Shown here in pieces: positions 36,774 to 44,814 of a stretch of DNA of 64,000 nucleotides. Location of the stretch: contig CP073750.1 in assembly GCA_024398135.1 (NCBI GenBank), forward strand, positions 1,736,001 to 1,800,000. Reading direction: 5' to 3'. How positions within the stretch are numbered: position 1 is the first letter of the stretch; the number at the start of each line of letters is the position of its first letter. This stretch comes from a bacterium SCSIO 12643 (GTDB taxonomy: Bacteria; Bacteroidota; Bacteroidia; Flavobacteriales_G; Salibacteraceae). The notes under the pieces are model-generated. The model saw only the letters and a program-made list of their open reading frames with translations. It searched no databases and was not told the origin of the DNA. The position numbers and the translations under genes are program-made.

Positions 36774-36781
36774 CATCTCTT

Positions 36782-36789
36782 TACCTTTG
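36782..36789 (+). promoter_or_regulatory. -7 box of the Crp-like regulator
   Basis: TACCTTTG, ten bases before the ATG at 36800, leaving an expected leader of only a few bases. Confidence 0.6.
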
Positions 36790-36799
36790 CTATGTCGAA

Positions 36800-37342
36800 A
36801 TGCAACAGGACATTAAAATATTATTCGAGAAATTATCTGAAATTGGAATTGAAAAACAGTTTCAAAGCCATACCCACCTGGTGTTATTTGGAGATCATGT
36901 CAATAAAGTCTACCTCATCAAAAAAGGTGGTTTGGTATTGCACCACGTACATCCTGAAACCGGGAAAGAACGTGCCATCAACTTCTTTATTCCGGAATTC
37001 CACCCTATTGCTACGGTATCTCAATCGTTCGTATTAAACGAGCCTTCTAAATATATTTTAAAGACATTTACCAATACTACCCTGGTTGAAATCCATAGAT
37101 CTGAATTAAGTCGTTTTTTACAAGACTCTAAATGGGCTCCAATGTTTCAGGACTTTGGAGTAAAAACCATGATTGAAAAGAATGAGCTTCGCGCACACCT
37201 AATTAGTCTTTCGAGTCTGGAAATGTTAAAACATTTACATGAACATTTTCCTCAGATTCTTCAAAATGTTCCATCCAAATATATTGCTGACTTTTTAGGC
37301 ATTACCCCTCAATGGCTCAGTAAACTTAAACATGACTTATAA
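36800..37342 (+). CDS. Crp/Fnr-family transcriptional regulator
   Basis: A 180-residue protein. The N-terminal two thirds are a cyclic-nucleotide-binding jelly roll (HLVLFGDHVNKVYLIKKGGLVLHHVHPETGKERAINFFIPEF), without the Arg/Ser phosphate-cassette residues of true cAMP sensors. The C-terminus SKYIADFLGITPQWLSKLKHDL is a short winged-helix recognition end, common in Bacteroidetes Crp proteins. It is followed by two NAD(P)-binding oxidoreductase genes that it may control. Confidence 0.9.
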   Translation: MQQDIKILFEKLSEIGIEKQFQSHTHLVLFGDHVNKVYLIKKGGLVLHHVHPETGKERAINFFIPEFHPIATVSQSFVLNEPSKYILKTFTNTTLVEIHRSELSRFLQDSKWAPMFQDFGVKTMIEKNELRAHLISLSSLEMLKHLHEHFPQILQNVPSKYIADFLGITPQWLSKLKHDL

Positions 37343-37413
37343 CATTCAAACCTGAAATTAATTTCAGATTTAAGAACTCCATTCCTCAGAACTTTGCTCC
37401 AAAACTTTGAGTT

Positions 37414-38307
37414 ATGAGTCATTGGACCGCACAAAATATTCCCGATCAAAAAGGAAAAGTTGCTATCATCACCGGTGGGAATGCTGGTTTAGGTTTTGAA
37501 ATCACCAAACAACTCGCTGCAAAAAATGCCACGGTTATTATTGCATGTCGCACTGAAAGCAAAGGCTTAGATGCCATCCAACGCATTGAAAAAAGCTTTA
37601 AAAAAGAGATTCATGCGGAGGTTATCCCTCTCGATCTAACGCGTATGGATTCTATCAAAGCATTTGCTCAAAAATTCAAAAATCGATATGTCCAACTGGA
37701 TCTTTTAATCAATAATGCCGGAGTAGTTAATTTAAAAGAACGTATGACAACAGCTGAAGGGTTTGAAATGCATATGGCCACAAATCATTTGGGACATTTT
37801 GCACTTACCGGTTTGTTATACGATATCATTAAAAACACACCACATTCACGCGTAGTAACCGTGAGTAGTGGTGGACACAGATCCGGAGATATCGATTTTG
37901 AGGATTTTAATTGGGAGAAGCGACCTTATGGAAGAGTGAAATCCTATGGGGATAGCAAACTGGCCAATTTGCTATTCATGAATAGTCTACAAGAAAAATT
38001 TGATCGTGAAAATATTCCATCTTTATCGGTAGCCGCACATCCGGGACTATCTGCAACGGAACGTCAACAAAGCATTGGAATTGGAGGGTGGTTAAGTAAA
38101 ATTGCCGCTCAACCTGTTTGGAGAGGTGCGCTCCCAGCTCTACGCGCAGCAACAGATCCAAAAGTAAAACCTACGGAATACTATGGACCTCAATATGGAA
38201 TTGCGGGTTACCCTACGCTCTCAAAAATAGATGCGAAAGCTTTTGACCAAGAGGTCGCACATAAACTATGGGTATTATCCGAAGAACTCACTGGAATCAA
38301 ATTTTAA
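37414..38307 (+). CDS. Short-chain dehydrogenase (retinol dehydrogenase-like)
   Basis: A 297-residue SDR of the classical extended-RDH type: IITGGNAGLGFEITKQL, the Arg after strand 2 (CRTES) favours NADPH, NNAG, and the active-site pair Tyr178/Lys182 in YGDSK. AAHPGLSATE in the C-terminal part is characteristic of RDH/WWOX-like members. It lies 3 bp before the next gene, so they are co-transcribed. The substrate is unknown, perhaps a lipid aldehyde or alcohol. Confidence 0.9.
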   Translation: MSHWTAQNIPDQKGKVAIITGGNAGLGFEITKQLAAKNATVIIACRTESKGLDAIQRIEKSFKKEIHAEVIPLDLTRMDSIKAFAQKFKNRYVQLDLLINNAGVVNLKERMTTAEGFEMHMATNHLGHFALTGLLYDIIKNTPHSRVVTVSSGGHRSGDIDFEDFNWEKRPYGRVKSYGDSKLANLLFMNSLQEKFDRENIPSLSVAAHPGLSATERQQSIGIGGWLSKIAAQPVWRGALPALRAATDPKVKPTEYYGPQYGIAGYPTLSKIDAKAFDQEVAHKLWVLSEELTGIKF

Positions 38308-38310
38308 AAG

Positions 38311-38979
38311 ATGAAGTTTACCGCAAGCGTATTGGGAGGAACAGGATTAGTGGGTCATTTTTTGACGCAAGAACTGATAGCTGATGAAAATTGTGAAAAG
38401 ATCATTTTCATCACTAGAAAAAACACCTCGCTTCAACATCCCAAAATCGAAACCCGAATCATAAATTTCGATCATGAACCTGATTATGTCAAGTACATTA
38501 AAGGTGATGTGCTCTTCTCATGCTTAGGTACCACCCGTGCGCAGGCTAAGAGCATACGAAAACATTATTTGGTAGATTACCATTATCAATTTCGCGCTGC
38601 CCAGGCTGCAGCAAAAAATGGAGTCGAAAACTATGTTTTGGTTTCATCCCCATGGTCCAACATCCAATCCAAAAATTACTACCGCAAAATGAAAGCGGAA
38701 TTGGAGCGTGATGTTCAAAATTTGGGTTTTAAGAAAATCGCACTTATCAAACCCAACGGATTAGCAGGAAAAAGAAAAAAACCAAGATTCGGAGAAACAT
38801 ATGGAATCAGGTTGTTTAATATACTCGCCAAGTGTTTCCCGACTTTGAAAAAACACCAACCCATAGATGCCAAAAAAGTAGCTCAGATCATGCTACTCAT
38901 GTATTACCATAATCTAACCAGAGATTCAATATTACGCACCATAGAAAGAGATGAATTAAATAAGCTGCTACCTGCATAG
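38311..38979 (+). CDS. NAD(P)-binding atypical SDR (TIP30-like)
   Basis: A 222-residue Rossmann protein: SVLGGTGLVGHFLTQEL at the N-terminus, DVLFSCLGTTRAQAKS as the conserved GTT region, and YVLVSSPWSNIQSKNYYRKMKAELE, with YYRKMKAELE in place of the YxxxK active site. This is the HTATIP2/TIP30-like oxidoreductase group. Start is 3 bp after the SDR stop. Reaction unknown. Confidence 0.85.
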   Translation: MKFTASVLGGTGLVGHFLTQELIADENCEKIIFITRKNTSLQHPKIETRIINFDHEPDYVKYIKGDVLFSCLGTTRAQAKSIRKHYLVDYHYQFRAAQAAAKNGVENYVLVSSPWSNIQSKNYYRKMKAELERDVQNLGFKKIALIKPNGLAGKRKKPRFGETYGIRLFNILAKCFPTLKKHQPIDAKKVAQIMLLMYYHNLTRDSILRTIERDELNKLLPA

Positions 38980-39023
38980 CATTATAGTATTCATTATTTT
39001 TACCCGCAATAAGATGCGCACAC

Positions 39024-39251
39024 ATGATAGTAAGCACAAAGGAAAAAGTACAGGAAATCTCTCTTCGGTATGAAAACTTTAAATCTGGATTTCCGCATAA
39101 AGATTTAGAGGCCTTTATCAAAATCGAAGTTGAAGAAGGAAACGCTGGACTTTTATTCTTAAGAACCTATTTATGTGAAAATCATGGATTTTCTTCACGC
39201 GAAGCCGCCAAACTCCTTGCTAAATTTTCGATCAATCGGTTGTTAGATTAG
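39024..39251 (+). CDS. Small hypothetical protein
   Basis: A 75-residue soluble helical protein, with GFPHKDLEAFIKIEVEEGNAGLLFLRTYLCENHGFSSREAAKLLAKF. No family is recognised. It lies 44 bp after the TIP30-like gene on the same strand. The last part could be a small helical DNA-binding or protein-binding motif, but no HTH profile is clear. Confidence 0.5.
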   Translation: MIVSTKEKVQEISLRYENFKSGFPHKDLEAFIKIEVEEGNAGLLFLRTYLCENHGFSSREAAKLLAKFSINRLLD

Positions 39252-39276
39252 TTCCATTACATCTATTTCCGAAATC

Positions 39277-39372
39277 AAATCCATTTATAAACTCACCCTG
39301 CTCATTCATGAAATCATATGAGTCATTCGTGAATTTCATTCGTAGAATGGATAACTGCCATTTAGATTTAGC
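39277..39372 (+). repeat. 96-bp promoter repeat, copy A
   Basis: First of three 96-bp imperfect copies (with 40866-40961 and 42105-42200). Internal boxes CATTTATAA, CATTCATGAA and CATTCGTGAA start at offsets 6, 27 and 48, exactly 21 bp apart, and a fourth partial box is at 61. The copy ends in TTTAGATTTAGC, which contains a -7-like TAGATTTA. ATG of the secreted propeller gene follows 23 bp later, so this is that gene's promoter region. Confidence 0.85.
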
Positions 39373-39395
39373 ATCAAATTTTAACTAATCTATTT

Positions 39396-40778
39396 ATGAA
39401 ACTAAAAACTCATTACCTAAAAAAAACTATGCTATTAGGCGCTCTAACTCTTGCCAACGTAGCTTTTTCACAACTAAACGGCCCCATTGAATACCCTTGT
39501 AACCAATGGGTAGATCGAGAAGTAAACTCCGAAGCAGATTATGCTTATGAACATTATTCCGGAATTCGATACGGATTCCAAAAGATATTTTATATCAGCT
39601 ACGGTCAAACATTCATTTATACAGATCCTGATGCCCTGAGGGTCACCAATGTTTTCGGAAACAACTATCAAAATTTTGGTGTACTAAACTATAATGCTCC
39701 AAAAATCTCTGTCTCTTCAAGTACTGAATTACAATTTGAAACAGGAAAGGTTTACTATAGAGCAAATGACGCAAAAATCCACTCCCTACAATGGAATGGA
39801 TCTATGTGGACAGACAACATTATAAACACACATCCACAAGCGGAAATACCAGATTTCGGCTATTTTGAGGTCAGCAACAACGGAAACATTTTCTTCAAAG
39901 GAAATGGAGGAGTTAACGTTATTACCGGACCAAACCCTCAAGATGCTTATCCATTAATTCCTAATGGTCCTGTCTGCTGGGGAGATATTGAAATCGGTGG
40001 TAACAAAATCTATTTCGTGGGACCTAACTTCAAAATTCATTACTACTATCAGGGAGCCAATAATCAATGGAACTATGCCATAGCCAATCCAAATGCAGCT
40101 CCAGCAATGAACAAAACACCCTTGATGTATGATAATGGGGATATCTATTATATCAATCACCAAAACCAAGTGAGCTACATCAGTACTTCCACAGGTGTTA
40201 GTACTCACGGAGTTGTTAATTCATCAGCACCATTAGCCAGAGGCTTTAACATTGGAACGGCTGCTATGGATAATAATAAAATTGTTTACATCGGAACCGA
40301 TAATAGATTCCATATGCTCACAAAAAATGGTGCAAATTGGAATTATTCCTTAATTCACTCTACAGCTCAGGCAAGTGGATTGACAAACATAGATTTTGTG
40401 GATGGTCGCGGTATTGCATATACCAGTCCTGATTATCGCTTGCACGAATTATTTTATGTAGATTGTCACTTCGATGATGGCATTAATCCTCCATCCTTTA
40501 AGAAAGACAATTCAAACCAGAACAGTGGAAACCTACGAAATACTGAATTAAATGTTTATCCAAATCCAGTATCCGATGTCCTAAACATCAGTATCAATAG
40601 CGAAATCGATTCTGAAATTATTATTGAAGATTTAAAGGGGCAAATTATTTATAAACAACCAGCGAATGAAGGTTTTCAAAACCTAACAATTGATCTTTCA
40701 AATATTTCTTCGGGATTCTATTTGGTGAAACAGGTAAACGCTAATGGAGTATATACTCAAAAAATAATTAAAAAGTAG
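39396..40778 (+). CDS. Secreted beta-propeller-like protein with T9SS tail
   Basis: A 460-residue secreted protein with a signal peptide (ending VAFSQ). The body has repeated short beta-blades, each with an aromatic-rich motif (KVYYRANDAKIHSLQWNG; KIYFVGPNFKIHYYYQG; DIYYINHQNQVSYIS; KIVYIGTDNRFHMLTKNG), the look of a tachylectin- or propeller-type lectin. The tail VYPNPVSDVLNIS to IIKK is a T9SS sorting signal. It is preceded by repeat copy A and followed by a terminator. It may bind surface sugars; that is inference. Confidence 0.8.
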   Translation: MKLKTHYLKKTMLLGALTLANVAFSQLNGPIEYPCNQWVDREVNSEADYAYEHYSGIRYGFQKIFYISYGQTFIYTDPDALRVTNVFGNNYQNFGVLNYNAPKISVSSSTELQFETGKVYYRANDAKIHSLQWNGSMWTDNIINTHPQAEIPDFGYFEVSNNGNIFFKGNGGVNVITGPNPQDAYPLIPNGPVCWGDIEIGGNKIYFVGPNFKIHYYYQGANNQWNYAIANPNAAPAMNKTPLMYDNGDIYYINHQNQVSYISTSTGVSTHGVVNSSAPLARGFNIGTAAMDNNKIVYIGTDNRFHMLTKNGANWNYSLIHSTAQASGLTNIDFVDGRGIAYTSPDYRLHELFYVDCHFDDGINPPSFKKDNSNQNSGNLRNTELNVYPNPVSDVLNISINSEIDSEIIIEDLKGQIIYKQPANEGFQNLTIDLSNISSGFYLVKQVNANGVYTQKIIKK

Positions 40779-40810
40779 AATTGTTTTAACCTTAATGAAC
40801 ATTAGCTCCC

Positions 40811-40857
40811 AAAACGACAGGTGCCTTGACCTAAGGTCAATCACTTGTCGTTTTATT
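40811..40857 (+). terminator. Terminator after the propeller gene
   Basis: AAAACGACAGGTG (40811-40823) pairs with CACTTGTCGTTTT (40842-40854) with one G-T, and an inner TTGACC/GGTCAA stem (40827-40840) stacks on top. The right arm ends in Ts. Confidence 0.85.
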
Positions 40858-40865
40858 GGCTGCTT

Positions 40866-40961
40866 AAATCCATTTATGAACTCATTCTATTTATTCATGA
40901 AGCCATATGAGCGATTCGTGAAACTCATTCTTTAATCAAATTGCGAAGATTTAGATTTCGC
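40866..40961 (+). repeat. 96-bp promoter repeat, copy B
   Basis: Second copy, also exactly 96 bp. Boxes CATTTATGAA, TATTCATGAA and GATTCGTGAA start at offsets 6, 27 and 48, with CATTCTTTAA at 61. It ends in TTTAGATTTCGC. It begins only 11 bp after the upstream terminator and lies 46 bp before the lipoprotein ATG, so it should be the promoter of the lipoprotein/beta-barrel pair. Confidence 0.85.
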
Positions 40962-41007
40962 CCTTGTTAGCACAAATAGGACATGCGAATAGATAAAAAG
41001 CAACCAA

Positions 41008-41523
41008 ATGAATAAGATTAAATTATTATTTATGGTCACAACTCTACTTACATGGAGTTGCTCCAAAGAAGAACCCGAAATACGCCTTTCTCAATTTGAA
41101 ACTCCTGTGGTTACCGGGTTTGAATTACGAGATGAATTTGGTAACCTAAATAAGGTGATCGGTAATCCAAACATAAAATTAGGTAATGAATCCAATGACC
41201 ATACTTCAGAGTACTATTTCATTACCTTTCCAAATCCAAGTATAAATTCATGTCGTGTAAACATTAAAACTCCTAATCCCCATTCGATTAAGCGTGTTTG
41301 GATTGTTGAAGCAAAGTATTTTGGAAACAGCTCGTCTTCCACAACACATCTCGGTGCATCTTCATTGATTGATGTGGGTGGTTCTCCATTGATTCAAAGC
41401 GAAGGTCCTTATAATGGACTGATATCAATTGACCTAAGTAGTATAAAAGAAGGCTATTATAGAATTTATCTTGAGGTTGATCACCTTATTCTTTATGATA
41501 ACTTAATTATTGAAAACAACTAA
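41008..41523 (+). CDS. Lipoprotein with a T9SS-tail-like C-terminus
   Basis: A 171-residue lipoprotein: signal MNKIKLLFMVTTLLTWSC with Cys18. From about residue 70 the run YYFITFPNPSINSCRVNI, then ISIDLSSIKEGYYRIYLEVDHLILYDNLIIEN, has the layout of a T9SS sorting domain (PNP start, GxY-like hairpin near the end). A lipoprotein carrying that domain is unusual. It starts 46 bp after repeat copy B and ends 11 bp before the barrel gene. No enzymatic domain is seen. Confidence 0.7.
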   Translation: MNKIKLLFMVTTLLTWSCSKEEPEIRLSQFETPVVTGFELRDEFGNLNKVIGNPNIKLGNESNDHTSEYYFITFPNPSINSCRVNIKTPNPHSIKRVWIVEAKYFGNSSSSTTHLGASSLIDVGGSPLIQSEGPYNGLISIDLSSIKEGYYRIYLEVDHLILYDNLIIENN

Positions 41524-41534
41524 TAAATACAAAA

Positions 41535-42035
41535 ATGAAAAGAATACTATTACCACTGATTTTTATACTTTTTTCCACTTCCCTATTTTCACAAGGATCA
41601 AAACAAGTTGGAATAAGTGGATCTATTCAGGGCAGTCAATTTGGAGTATATGTACCAATTTGGTTGGGAGAAAAATTTGTGATTGCACCCGCACTTGACA
41701 TAGCTTTTGCTGAAAAAATCGGCACTGATTTTGGTTTTTCGATCGGACCCAGATATTATTTTCAAAAAGCAAAAGTTTCACCCTACGCAGGATTAAGGAT
41801 TGGTGCATTAATCAATAAACCTTCATCTGATAACACAACAGATACCGAAACCAAAGTAGATTTACTGGGTGGTTTAGCATTTGGAGGAGAGTATTTTTTG
41901 TCTGATAACTTTAGTTTCGGAGTGGAGCTTCAGGGTAACTTTACGAAATCTGATGAAAACTCTTATAGATTTGGCAATCCGGATGGATTAAATTTTAATA
42001 CCGGAACTGTTATTTTAGCTACGCTATATTTCTAA
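41535..42035 (+). CDS. Outer-membrane beta-barrel protein
   Basis: A 166-residue protein with a signal peptide (ending SLFSQG) and eight alternating amphipathic strands (KQVGISGSIQGSQFGVYVPIWLGEKFVIAPALDIAF; FSIGPRYYF; GLAFGGEYFLSDNFSFGVELQGNF), ending in Phe (ATLYF), as required for Bam-dependent insertion. Its class is the small OmpA/OmpX-like barrel. It forms an operon with the lipoprotein upstream under repeat copy B. Confidence 0.85.
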   Translation: MKRILLPLIFILFSTSLFSQGSKQVGISGSIQGSQFGVYVPIWLGEKFVIAPALDIAFAEKIGTDFGFSIGPRYYFQKAKVSPYAGLRIGALINKPSSDNTTDTETKVDLLGGLAFGGEYFLSDNFSFGVELQGNFTKSDENSYRFGNPDGLNFNTGTVILATLYF

Positions 42036-42104
42036 GAAGCATCTTACATCATTAATTCTTCTCTGGAAATGATGAGTTATTATGCTAAAAAACCCACTCC
42101 AACC

Positions 42105-42200
42105 AAATCCGTTTATGAAGTCATATGGCACATTCACGTGATGAAATGTGTCATTCATGAAACGGATTCTGTCAATTCATTGCAAAATTTTAGATTTCGC
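42105..42200 (+). repeat. 96-bp promoter repeat, copy C
   Basis: Third copy, again exactly 96 bp from AAATCC to TTTAGATTTCGC. Boxes CGTTTATGAA, CATTCACGTG and CATTCATGAA start at offsets 6, 27 and 48. Unlike copies A and B it has no ORF directly after it: the next gene starts 248 bp later and has its own -7 box. A hairpin 34 bp downstream suggests a short transcript. Confidence 0.8.
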
Positions 42201-42278
42201 CTCAAATACGATTACCCATAAAATTTGTGTGTTAACAATACTATCAAAGGTCTCTTCCGGAAACCTTTGATAGTTGTT
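42201..42278 (+). ncRNA. Candidate small RNA downstream of repeat copy C
   Basis: From the expected start point just after copy C, the sequence runs about 35 bases and ends in a long hairpin (arms 42234-42251 and 42263-42278; core ACTATCAAAGGT with its complement), followed by TTTAC. No ORF is present. A repeated promoter, no gene and a terminal hairpin are what a short regulatory RNA would show, but the T tract is weak. Confidence 0.35.
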
Positions 42279-42448
42279 TACATCAACCCGAAACCCAAAT
42301 CTACTAGCCGATTATTGAGCCCCTAAAAAAATGGCAAGTAGCATTTAAAACTATTTGTCATTTTTTATTTCTATTTCAATTAATCCCGGATTAAAGGCAA
42401 ATCATACTTATTAAGCATATTTTAGTACGCAGAAAAGTCGTTAATTCC
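42279..42448. other. Rest of the 412-bp gene-free stretch
   Basis: The 412 bp between 42036 and 42448 hold repeat copy C and the hairpin. The remaining part is AT-rich and shows only a -7 box TATTTTAG at 42418-42425 for the gene at 42449. I see no further structure. Confidence 0.5.
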
Positions 42449-43234
42449 ATGATGCAAAAAGTAATTTTTATTGTGTGGCCAGTTTTAATGGCTTTTGGGT
42501 GTGTAGCTACCAAGTTCATGTACAACCTGGATCAACCAGATCAAGAAATGAAACTTTCAAGTGAACTAAATGAAGTTTCCGGATTGGAAATGTTATCCGA
42601 CTCAGCAATAGCAACCATCCAAGATGAAAAGGGAAACATCTATTTTCTTGATATAGAAACAGGTAAAATCAAAGATCATTTTGATTTTGGTAAAAAAGGT
42701 GATTATGAAGGCATAGCGCATTATAAAAATCATTTTTATGTATTGCGCAGCGATGGAACCATTTTTAAGATTAAACGTGGTAAAGACGCTAAGACTTATG
42801 AATTCAAGGACAACAAAGATTTTGACTTTGAAGGACTATGCATGGATCAAAAAAATAACCGATTACTGGTCGCTTGTAAAACACATGGAAATAAAAAAAA
42901 GAGAGACCATTTCTACATCTATTCCTTTTCACTGGAAGATAAAAAGTATGATGATAAACCTGTATTTAAAATCTCCAAAGATGAAGTGGATAAAGATTTT
43001 AAACCTTCTGGAATTTCCATCCACCCCAAAGGACATATCTACATCTTAAGTTCATATGCAAAGAAATTACTGGTTTTATCTCGTAAAGGAGAAATACTAA
43101 ACCGTATCAAATTGGACAAATCTACTTTTCACCAACCTGAAGGAATTACTTTCACCAGCAAGGGGGACCTATTTATATCAAACGAGAAAAATGATTACAC
43201 TCCAACTCTATTGAGATTCAATAAAAACAAATAA
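42449..43234 (+). CDS. SdiA-regulated-like lipoprotein (beta-propeller)
   Basis: A 261-residue protein: a lipoprotein-like signal (MAFGC, Cys18) followed by ELNEVSGLEMLSDSAIATIQDEKGNIYFLD, YEGIAHYKNHFYVLRSDGTIFKI and HQPEGITFTSKGDLFISNEKN. Those SGL and EGI/EGL loops are the signature of the SdiA-regulated family of six-bladed propellers, also found in Bacteroidetes. The exported domain has unknown function, possibly a phytase- or esterase-like propeller. A -7 box TATTTTAG is at 42418-42425. Confidence 0.8.
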   Translation: MMQKVIFIVWPVLMAFGCVATKFMYNLDQPDQEMKLSSELNEVSGLEMLSDSAIATIQDEKGNIYFLDIETGKIKDHFDFGKKGDYEGIAHYKNHFYVLRSDGTIFKIKRGKDAKTYEFKDNKDFDFEGLCMDQKNNRLLVACKTHGNKKKRDHFYIYSFSLEDKKYDDKPVFKISKDEVDKDFKPSGISIHPKGHIYILSSYAKKLLVLSRKGEILNRIKLDKSTFHQPEGITFTSKGDLFISNEKNDYTPTLLRFNKNK

Positions 43235-43333
43235 TCTGTTATTTAACATCTCTTAAAGAATAAAAATCAAAATCTAAGGTTTTACTCTGGTTAAAATATT
43301 TTTTGAGGATGAAATCAGCACGCCAAATTACAC

Positions 43334-43363
43334 TTTGATGCTATCTGTTTTTATCTACCTTTA
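43334..43363 (+). promoter_or_regulatory. Promoter of the PAP2 gene
   Basis: TTTG (43334-43337) and TACCTTTA (43356-43363) are 18 bp apart, and the ATG is 11 bp past the -7 box, leaving a very short leader. Confidence 0.6.
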
Positions 43364-43374
43364 GCGCTGTTTTT

Positions 43375-44235
43375 ATGAGAGCATTTACGCTGTTTATTTT
43401 ACTTATTGGTTTTGTTCCTGCTCTATTGGGGCAAAAGAAGAAACAACATGATTGTTTCATGTGCACAGCAAATGATCACAATCATAAAGCCCCTTACGGA
43501 ATAAGTTTAAAAAACGACTGGCCCCATTTACTTGCCGGAACTGCTTTGGCCGCCACGGGTTATTTTGCGTTTACCAACGACAATATCGCTCCATTTACTC
43601 CACTGGAACTGTCGCAACTGGATCGAAACGATGTAAATTGGTTTGATCGTGGCGCTACATATAATAAAAGTAATTCAGCCAGACAGGCGAGTGATATCAT
43701 TCTAGTCAGCAGCTTGATTGTAATGCCTCAGTTCTTTCTATATCAAAACCATACCCGAAAAGATCTGGGTTCTTTGATGATTATCTCGTATGAGGTATTA
43801 AGTATCAATTATGGGATTACAAACATTGTAAAAAGTGCTGTGAACCGAACACGTCCTTATGCATATAACCCGGATTACACCTTTGAAGAACGTACCGATA
43901 GAGAAAGTAGATTTTCATTTTATTCCGGGCACACTTCTGTAACCGCTTCTATGTCCTTTCTATGGGCAAAGGTGATGACCGACTATCATCCGCATATGTC
44001 AAAGGGTTATAAAATCGGAATCTGGAGCTTTGCCGCATTATTACCGGCAACCACAGGATACTTACGTGTAAAGGCCGGGAAGCATTACCCAACAGATGTC
44101 ATCACCGGATATGCTATTGGAGCTTTGACCGGCTGGTTGATTCCTCAGTTACATAAAAACAAAAACCAAAAACTATCAGTTTACCCCACTCGAATTCAGA
44201 ATACCAATGGTATAGGTCTCAGACTTAAGTTCTAA
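43375..44235 (+). CDS. PAP2-family phosphatase
   Basis: A 286-residue secreted or membrane-linked PAP2 enzyme. The three acid-phosphatase motifs are complete: KSAVNRTRPYAY, SFYSGHTSVTASMSF with the SGH catalytic His, and LRVKAGKHYPTDVITG with the second His. An N-terminal signal (ending ALLGQ) and a Cys/His-rich CMCTANDHNH precede them. It would dephosphorylate a lipid such as undecaprenyl-PP or phosphatidic acid at the periplasmic face. DgkA lies 71 bp downstream. Confidence 0.9.
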   Translation: MRAFTLFILLIGFVPALLGQKKKQHDCFMCTANDHNHKAPYGISLKNDWPHLLAGTALAATGYFAFTNDNIAPFTPLELSQLDRNDVNWFDRGATYNKSNSARQASDIILVSSLIVMPQFFLYQNHTRKDLGSLMIISYEVLSINYGITNIVKSAVNRTRPYAYNPDYTFEERTDRESRFSFYSGHTSVTASMSFLWAKVMTDYHPHMSKGYKIGIWSFAALLPATTGYLRVKAGKHYPTDVITGYAIGALTGWLIPQLHKNKNQKLSVYPTRIQNTNGIGLRLKF

Positions 44236-44306
44236 AATCTCCTGTCTTATCAAAACACCCCATTTAGATTTATGAATGTTTAAGTTTGTAAATCATATAT
44301 TACTTC

Positions 44307-44684
44307 ATGAAATCAACCAGATTTTCGTTAAAATCAAGACTGAAGAGTTTTACCTATGCGTGGAACGGATTAAAAATTTTATTGAAGGAAGAACATAATT
44401 CCAGAATTCATTTTGTTGGGGCAATTGGCGCTATTGGTGCATCGTTCATTTTTAACATTTCTACCTATGAATGGATTGCTGTGATTTTCAGCATTGGTTT
44501 TGTATTTGCCACGGAGCTACTCAATTCTTCATTGGAAAACCTTGCAGATTTTGCAACCAACGAAAAAAACGAAATGATAAAAAAAGCAAAAGATTTAGCT
44601 GCCGGAGGGGTTTTAATTGCTGCGATTACAGCGGGAATTATCGGATTCATTATTTTCGCGCCAAAGATTTTTGCGCTCTTTTAA
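44307..44684 (+). CDS. dgkA: Diacylglycerol/undecaprenol kinase (DgkA family)
   Basis: A 125-residue integral kinase with three membrane helices. Family residues are in place: RLKSFTYAWNGLKILLKEEHNSRIH (amphipathic start), the catalytic region FATELLNSSLENLADF with ELLNSxxE, and KAKDLAAGGVLIAA. The substrate is diacylglycerol or undecaprenol. With PAP2 next to it, the pair could interconvert phosphorylated and free lipid carriers. Confidence 0.93.
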   Translation: MKSTRFSLKSRLKSFTYAWNGLKILLKEEHNSRIHFVGAIGAIGASFIFNISTYEWIAVIFSIGFVFATELLNSSLENLADFATNEKNEMIKKAKDLAAGGVLIAAITAGIIGFIIFAPKIFALF

Positions 44685-44814
44685 TGACCTACTCAGAATC
44701 TTTATAAACCAGAATTTTTTTCATTACGAAATTTGTAACTCTAAACATCTAACCATATAGATACTTTTATTAATCCGTATTATTGAAAAGAATTAAGAAC
44801 ACAATTGATTTTAT

